From: Sepioteuthis lessoniana
Taxonomy: Eukaryota > Mollusca > Cephalopoda > Myopsida > Loliginidae
DNA length: 64,000 bases
Assembly (NCBI GenBank): GCA_963585895.1
Contig: OY757904.1
Coordinates: forward strand, 160,516,537 to 160,580,536
Direction: 5' to 3'
Positions 58,151 to 64,000 of the stretch are shown piece by piece. The notes beneath the pieces were generated by a model. That model saw only the letters and a list, made by a program, of their open reading frames with translations, had not been told where the DNA came from and searched no databases. A program made the position numbers and the translations under genes. Position 1 is the first letter of the stretch; each line of letters starts with the position of its first letter.

Positions 58151-59270
58151 TCATTAATTATAAATTATATAGTTATATATCATGTATTTATTAAAATACT
58201 TTTAGAGTCAAAGGTTTTCAGTAAAGTTTAATCTGTTGGAAAATTTTTGGTATAAAACATGATTATAATGCATCATGTTCTTTGCCATTATTAGAATTAA
58301 TTTGCAAGTATTTGGAATATTAGTAGTTAAATAACCAATATCAACTGAAAATTATTAAACAAAAGCTTATTAAAAGCACAAACCCATTATTTTTAAAAGA
58401 ATAAAGATATATCTTTTGACAAACCTAGGGATAAAGCTATGCAGTATATTCAGCAAAGTTTTCATTCCGTTTGAGATACAATTTTTCACCAATGAACAGT
58501 TTCAAAATTGATGAAGATTACAGAATATCAGAGGGGAAAAATCCACAGTTTCCTTCAATTATTCATAGTTTAAATTAGCCTCAATTTCGAGTTGGTTTTT
58601 ATGTTTGTAGAGAATTATAATTAAGTGCAAATGACGAGCAGTTTCTTTAAATAATGGTTTGTAGTGATTGAAAAATATCTGCAAATATTTTTGTCGTCAT
58701 TGACTGATTAAAAATAAAGTATAAACATATTAGAGACAAATGAAAACAGAAAAAATCAAATTCTAAAAGGACTGTTATATAGGTTATCATTAAAGAATTG
58801 TATTTATAATTAATATAATTAAAACTTATAGACACTTATACAACTATACAAGCGTGCTGTGAAGAAAATATATGAAGAATTATAAATTGGAATAGTTGTA
58901 TTTTTGGCATGCAAACAAATTGGGCTAAAACTCGGGTTGCAAATTGAAACAGATAAGGAATTCTTTCATTTACAATTACAAATAAAAAAAAAGACTTAAA
59001 ATAAATAAACGAAAGCTTTAAAAAGAGCAAAAGTGTCCTTGGAAATATGGGGAAGAATAAGATACAAAAATATCTATTTGCTCAAATATTTCCGCTGTTA
59101 ACCTAATTACGATTTAACCAAAGTATAACAGGACTTCATTTTTATGGTTTGAAGAAGAGTAGCAAATAGGTGTCTTTTTTTTAGGGTTAAAGTTGTTTTT
59201 TGGTGGTCGAATGGAAAGGGTAAGGTATTTTGGGTGTGTAGGTTTCTTGTGGATTCCTAGAGAAAAAGAA
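58151..59270. other. Unassigned AT-rich DNA
   Basis: Very AT-rich. Frames 58,647-59,030 on the minus strand reflect composition. No element recognised. Confidence 0.5.
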
Positions 59271-59274
59271 TTCA

Positions 59275-59450
59275 TCGTCTTTGTCAGCTGGCACTTATTG
59301 CTACTTTTAGGAAAGAAGACCCCCTTCTTAGGTATATATTAACTTTTTTCTGTCCTTTTTCTCTCCGTCGACTGGCACAGCTTAATACTGGGGAAGAGTT
59401 CCCTTTTGGGTATATGTGAACTTCTGTTTTTGTTTCCTTTCTCGTAGGAA
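59275..59450. repeat. Two diverged units of about 87 bp
   Basis: TGTCAGCTGGCACTTATTGC at 59,282 and CGTCGACTGGCACAGCTTAA at 59,368 start two diverged units. Each continues through an AAGA(C/G)..CCC..TT..GGTATAT segment to a T/C-rich end. Confidence 0.55.
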
Positions 59451-60099
59451 CTCGTGTGGCAGACATCACAGTTCTATGGTCAAATATTTGCAAACATCTG
59501 CCCAAAAGCAACCGTTTGAGGTCCTGAAAGTAAGTGAATTAGTTGTCATCACGCCTGTTTATGGATTGCTGATGAGCAAAATAGATTCTTTTGAGTCATA
59601 TGTGAAAAGTATTTTCTGGTCTTCTGATTGGCTGAAAAGCAATTATTTGTCTTGTTCTTTGACCCTCTGATTAGCCGAAAAATAATTATTTATCTCAGTT
59701 GGGAAAAAGCCTTTGAGATCCACTTGGATCTTTTTTGTTATAGAGTATCCCTTGACCTAAAGGTGCTACAGCACGATCCGACCGAATGAATATTGGAAGT
59801 AAATGAAAAATTGAGACATGAAAATAAAACTGTTAAAATATCAAATGGAATTTTAAATCATAATTCAAATATGTAACATTAAAAACTAAAATTCACAAAA
59901 AAGTTAACACACTAAAAATTCATTAGACAGGTGAATTAACGGTCACACAAGTTGAAACCGCAGGTGAACAAGTAATATTTTGTCCCTTTGTTCATTCTTT
60001 AAAAGAATTTGGTCTTTTACAGGGAAGTTATGATAGAGGAGTACAAATAAAATTATGGATGAACTAAAAACATGCTAAAGGCATAAAACTTTTTTCTAT
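59451..60099. other. Unassigned DNA with possible exon-like signals
   Basis: A T/C-rich run ending CTCGTAG at about 59,449 and GTAAGT at 59,529 bracket about 80 bp that is open in one frame; see findings. CCTAAAGGTGCTACAGCACG near 59,757 vaguely resembles a cephalopod SINE 3' region that I recall. Neither is called. Confidence 0.35.
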
Positions 60100-61400
60100 T
60101 CTAATTGTATGTTAGTAAAAATTTGGGGCCTGATGAAATGTATCCTAGAATATCAAAGTACAAATCAAATCAAAAGTTTATCTTTGCAATAATTAAATTT
60201 TTTGGGAAATGTATAAAACATGAAAGGGTTTCCATATATTTTGAATACAATTATTGTAATAACACAACACAAAGGGTTCGACACATTCAAAAAGTAATTA
60301 CCGACTAGTTTTTCTTATATGTATTTTGATTAAGGTTTTTCAAAAATTGATTCGAAATCATAGATAAAATTTTATAAGGGAAGATATAAATTGTAATCAA
60401 CATTATTTAATATTTTGGAAAGTATTGATATTATAAATTATTTTTTATCTCGTAAAGTATTTGAACTATTGTCTTCATCTTTATTGTTGTATTCCGAAAA
60501 ATATCAAACTTCATCACTGAAATTTCGTCAAATTATAAAGGATTATTTGATGGAAGGAGATGATGTAGATATTGTATATTTGGATTTTAGTATTTCAAAG
60601 GTGGTAATAAAAATTAATAACAATTTTTTGTAATACAAAACATACACTTCAATGCTCCTGATAGATCATTACAATGACTTCAGTTGGTTTTTAATATTTA
60701 TTAATGATTTACCAAATGATATAATTTCAGAAATAGAAATATTTACACATGAAGTTTAACTACATTTTTAGATTATTATCAAAAGAAATAACACAGATGA
60801 ATCTAAATAAATTGTCATAGTGAGAAGAAAATGAAATTTAACGTAAAAAAATTAAAGTTCTTCTTATTGGATAAAAAACTATAAAAGTTGAAAAGATATA
60901 AAGTTACAAGGAAATCTAAAAGGTAAATGAGGAATTCGATCGAGTGGTTGGCTTTGATCATACATTTAAAATAGACAATCATATTTTGTTTATTGTATAA
61001 AGTGGAAATGAGATGATTGACTGGATGATAAGAAATTTTATTTCAAAGGACGCAAATGCTATTTTAAAAACATATAAAACCCAAATAAGATCTCATATAG
61101 AATATTCTACTCAGGCGTAATATTTTGGGTCGAAACATGAAAATTGCTGTACCTATGAGTAAATAGTAGGACAGGCTGTGTTCTTTAACTTTTGTATTCA
61201 AATTAGTTTTACTCAGCTTAAAACTGAACTTGAGTCATATCCCGCTCGATGAGGGAGAGTTATAAAAAAATTGTTGACCCTTCTTCAAACTTCAAACTTA
61301 GTAAATATTTTTTGATTTGCTGCGTCCTTTATTTGAAAATTAGAAAATTTCTCCTGCAAAATCTCATTTAGGTTCTCAAAAACTTAATAAACGCTTAATA
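60100..61400 (+). mobile_element. Decayed CR1/Jockey-like LINE reverse transcriptase
   Basis: Ordered pieces of a non-LTR RT in several plus-strand frames: LGPDEMYPRIS (about 60,122), ESIDIINYFLSRK (60,418), IKDYLMEGDDVDIVYLDFS (60,535-60,591, the RT motif A region), INDLPNDIISEIEIFTHEVK (60,703-60,760, where the catalytic FADD is expected but not kept), MKFNVKKLKFFLL, DHTFKIDNHI, EMIDWMIRNFISKDA (about 61,012) and TYKTQIRSHIEYST (61,070-61,111). This order is typical of CR1/L2/Jockey-type elements. The copy is AT-biased and old, with many stops; the 5' half and the 3' end are lost or unrecognisable. Confidence 0.78.
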
Positions 61401-61472
61401 ACATCATTGAAATTAGAAAAAAATGAAAATTAAATTACTTTTTTCTTACGTAGGACATGCAATCTATTTTCA

Positions 61473-61474
<2 letters not shown>

Positions 61475-61540
<66 letters not shown>
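61475..61540. repeat. (AT)n microsatellite, left
   Basis: 33 uninterrupted AT units. Confidence 0.98.
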
Positions 61541-61544
<4 letters not shown>

Positions 61545-61674
61545 GTAAATATGGATTAAAATCGGTATGTGAACTATTCTGATATCCAAGTCATGATGAT
61601 GGTTACAGAAACCGAAACGTTAACGTCGACTTTAAATCATAATAAATTCACCTATTTGGATTATGTTTTTCTGC

Positions 61675-61679
<5 letters not shown>

Positions 61680-61749
<70 letters not shown>
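61680..61749. repeat. (AT)n microsatellite, right
   Basis: About 35 uninterrupted AT units, 139 bp from the left tract. It yields an Ile-Tyr run in the false frame 61,569-61,775. Confidence 0.98.
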
Positions 61750-61751
<2 letters not shown>

Positions 61752-62875
61752 TTATATGGAATATTAGCAGCATGATCTCCTTTTTTATGGTCGCAAATGT
61801 ACGAAAAGAATTTCTAGTTCCAACGAAACCAAGAGTTAAATTTGTTTTTCATTGCTCATGAAACATTAAGAAACTGCGTAAAATGATCTTTTACTCTTTT
61901 TAATTTATTTTCCCCTTAAGTTTGTTGGTAAGACTAAAAATATTCACGATTCATGTGTCGAAAAGAAAGACGGAGAAGGAGAGAAAATAAATAATTCATT
62001 TATTTTGGTTTCTTAATTAGTCGTTACACAAGGCCGATGTATGGACCAGCCAAAGAAATACAAACACACCGATAATGATCAGTGAGTCTAGATTACAAAT
62101 CACTATACTAGTTTCTTTATTGAGTAATATTTAATAGGGTTTAAGGTGGAAGAAATAGAAATTCTTTGTTTAAACGTCGGGATTAATTCAATGAAATCCA
62201 GATATAGAATAAATCTAGACCAAAGAATAAATGGAGGATTTGATAAAAGATTTTGTGACATTAAACATAAGAATCACGAGTGAAGGAGTTGATTATAAGT
62301 TGAAACATTTCAATATTCTTCAGGGATGCCAGTCATCTAGCGAGAGAGTCTGGATTTCGAACGTTAATTTTCGAAAGATGTAGAATCCTTTTCACACCGA
62401 ATAATGGTGTCACGCAATCACTCTTGCCACTGGCTCATTTGATCCAGTGTCGTGCAAAGCAAAGTTTTGTAAATAACAAGAATTGACGCCATTTTGATTT
62501 TAATTTCTCTCGAACTGCATTATTAATAAACGAAGAGATAAAACCTAGTGGCATTTGCTGGGAATCCACTTTTATAATCATCCTCTTATATTAAAAGAAA
62601 GCATAAAAGAAATATAATCAAACCATCTGTTACTATAAAACTATTCAGTCATTCTGCCCACTAGCAGTCACATCTCTTTGTGATCAGTTTGATACTTTTA
62701 AAATCTGCAGTTTAGGATCATTCAAATCTATAAAATATCGGAATACGAAATTTATCTTAAATGGTTTTACTGTTTGGGATTTCACTAAAATGTTTGTATG
62801 TTCATTTCATGAATTTATGCTTACAACAATCTATTCGATATGTTTCTTTGATTTTTCTTGAGTTATTCATTTCTG
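61750..62875. other. Unassigned AT-rich DNA
   Basis: Near 62,330-62,390 a GGATTTCGAACGTTA word is B-box-like but lacks a convincing A-box. No gene recognised. Confidence 0.45.
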
Positions 62876-62879
62876 CTAA

Positions 62880-63262
62880 GTATATATGTTGTTTAGAGAA
62901 ATGAATAACTCAAATGGTTTGATATTTATGTTGCTTATTGAAGTGACTTTGAATAGACACTCCTTATTGAAATGGCATATTGAAATATACCGCTTACGGA
63001 AAGGGTTTATTGGAATGGTTTAAAGTTTATATTGTTTATTGAAATGGCTTATTGAAATAATTAAACATTTATGCTGCTAATTGTAGTGATTCATTATAAA
63101 AGTTGCTAACTGAAATGGCTTATTGAAATCCTAAATAATTATGTTACTTATTGACATGACTTAATATAAATGTTCCTTACTGAACTGATTTAGTAAATAC
63201 GATGCTTATTGAAATGGGTTATTTAAATGTGTTAATATATGTTGCTTATTGAAATGGTTTAA
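62880..63262. repeat. Degenerate tandem array with TTATTGAAATGG core
   Basis: GCTTATTGAAATGG-like words recur about ten times with spacing of roughly 20 to 60 bp, often followed by TTTAATATTTATGTT. Old, interrupted and of irregular period. Confidence 0.7.
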
Positions 63263-63526
63263 AAGAGAAAAACTTGAAAGGTTATACACGAAAATATGAA
63301 AGTTTTTCGCCCAAATCTTGAGAAATTGTTTTCAGGTTCATTCATTACCAAAGCGATAATGTATCTATCTTCCTAGCATCGTAAATACAATCTGTGAGAC
63401 AAATCAAATAAAAGAAGAGAAGTGACAAGCACAACAGAATCAATAGCCAATATATTAAAGAGTAAAATATGTTAATCGTATTTGTGTCTTTTAATCAATT
63501 GAGAGTTCGTATGAAGTTTTCGTTAA
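63263..63526. other. Unassigned DNA
   Basis: Nothing recognised between the two tandem arrays. Confidence 0.5.
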
Positions 63527-64000
63527 CTCCTGTGTATATTTGTAGGTATTTTCTTTTAACTCAGGTGTATATTTGTAGGTTTTTAAAAACTCCTGTGTAT
63601 ATTTGTAGGTTTTTTTTCTTTTAACTCCTGTGTATATTTGTAGGTTTTTTAAAACTCCTGTGTATATTTGTAGGTTTTTTTCTTTTAACTCCAGTGTATA
63701 TTTGTAGGTTTTTTAAAACTCCTGTGTATATTTGTAGGTTTTTTTCTTTTAACTCCAGTGTATATTTGTATGTTTTTTTAAAACTCCTGTGTATATTTGT
63801 AGGTTTTTTAAAACTCCTGTGTATATTTGTAGGTTTTTTAAAACTCCTGTGTATATTTGTAGGTTTTTTTCTTTTAACTCCAGTGTATATTTGTAGTTTT
63901 TTTAAAACTCCTGCGTATATTTGTAGGTTTTTTTCTTTTAACTCCAGTGTATATTTGTAGGTTTTTTAAAACTCCTGTGTATATTTGTAGGTTTTTTTCT
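63527..64000. repeat. Minisatellite with TGTGTATATTTGTAGG core, running off the window
   Basis: Units of about 30 to 36 bp share ACTCC(T/A)GTGTATATTTG then TAGG. Two forms, one ending TTTTTTAAA and one ending TTTTTTTCTTTTA, mostly alternate and make a dimer of about 65 bp, with one run of three short units near 63,785-63,850. The array starts at about 63,527 and continues past the right edge. The 88-codon frame 63,694-63,960 is a repeat artefact. Confidence 0.93.

Noticed and set aside
59700-59800. Cephalopod-type SINE 3' end
   Set aside because: Resemblance limited to about 20 bases and no other copy in the window; too weak to name the host group.
63694-63960. 88-codon Cys/Phe-rich repeat ORF
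   Set aside because: Translation of the right-edge minisatellite; unit lengths are not codon multiples.
1-64000. LTR retroelements, Polintons or viral insertions
   Set aside because: No long terminal repeats, protease, integrase, capsid or envelope signatures were recognised.

Overview
No intact host protein-coding gene, rRNA or tRNA gene could be supported in this 64-kb window. It is AT-rich eukaryotic repeat DNA. The retroelement set is an RTE-clade LINE with an (ATG)n tail, an R4/Dong-like LINE with a restriction-type endonuclease, several tRNA-derived SINE-like families, and abundant AT, GT and trinucleotide microsatellites. This suits a lophotrochozoan animal, most likely a mollusc. That is inference from repeat style; no host gene confirms it, and I cannot name a species.

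Layout. 1-3,690: dispersed repeats, small local duplications and microsatellites. 3,690-25,720: one uninterrupted satellite array of about 237 monomers of 93 bp, with several higher-order layers (186-bp dimers, 558-bp hexamers, and 1.30-, 1.39- and 2.2-kb blocks). 25,720-29,740: mostly unassigned AT-rich DNA with an RTE scrap and a SINE-like copy. 29,740-44,820: a graveyard of R4/Dong-like LINE copies, several abutting ATT-type trinucleotide repeats, interleaved with a tail-sharing retroposon family whose copies have grown internal tandem arrays. 44,820-53,840: unassigned DNA, SINE-like copies, a small young RTE insertion, and a decayed intronless copy of a widespread uncharacterised animal protein (50,420-52,150). 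53,842-57,060: a near full-length but broken RTE element. 57,060-64,000: simple repeats, a decayed CR1/Jockey-like LINE and two further tandem arrays, the last running off the window.

How it fits together. Nothing here looks like a pathway or operon. The story is repeat birth: tandem arrays have arisen inside mobile elements (25-bp units inside an R4 copy; 32-bp and about 70-bp units inside a tail-sharing retroposon), R4 copies sit at ATT-type microsatellites, and one large satellite is being reshaped by repeated block duplication. Family assignments rest on reading translations and repeat alignments by eye; no database search was possible.
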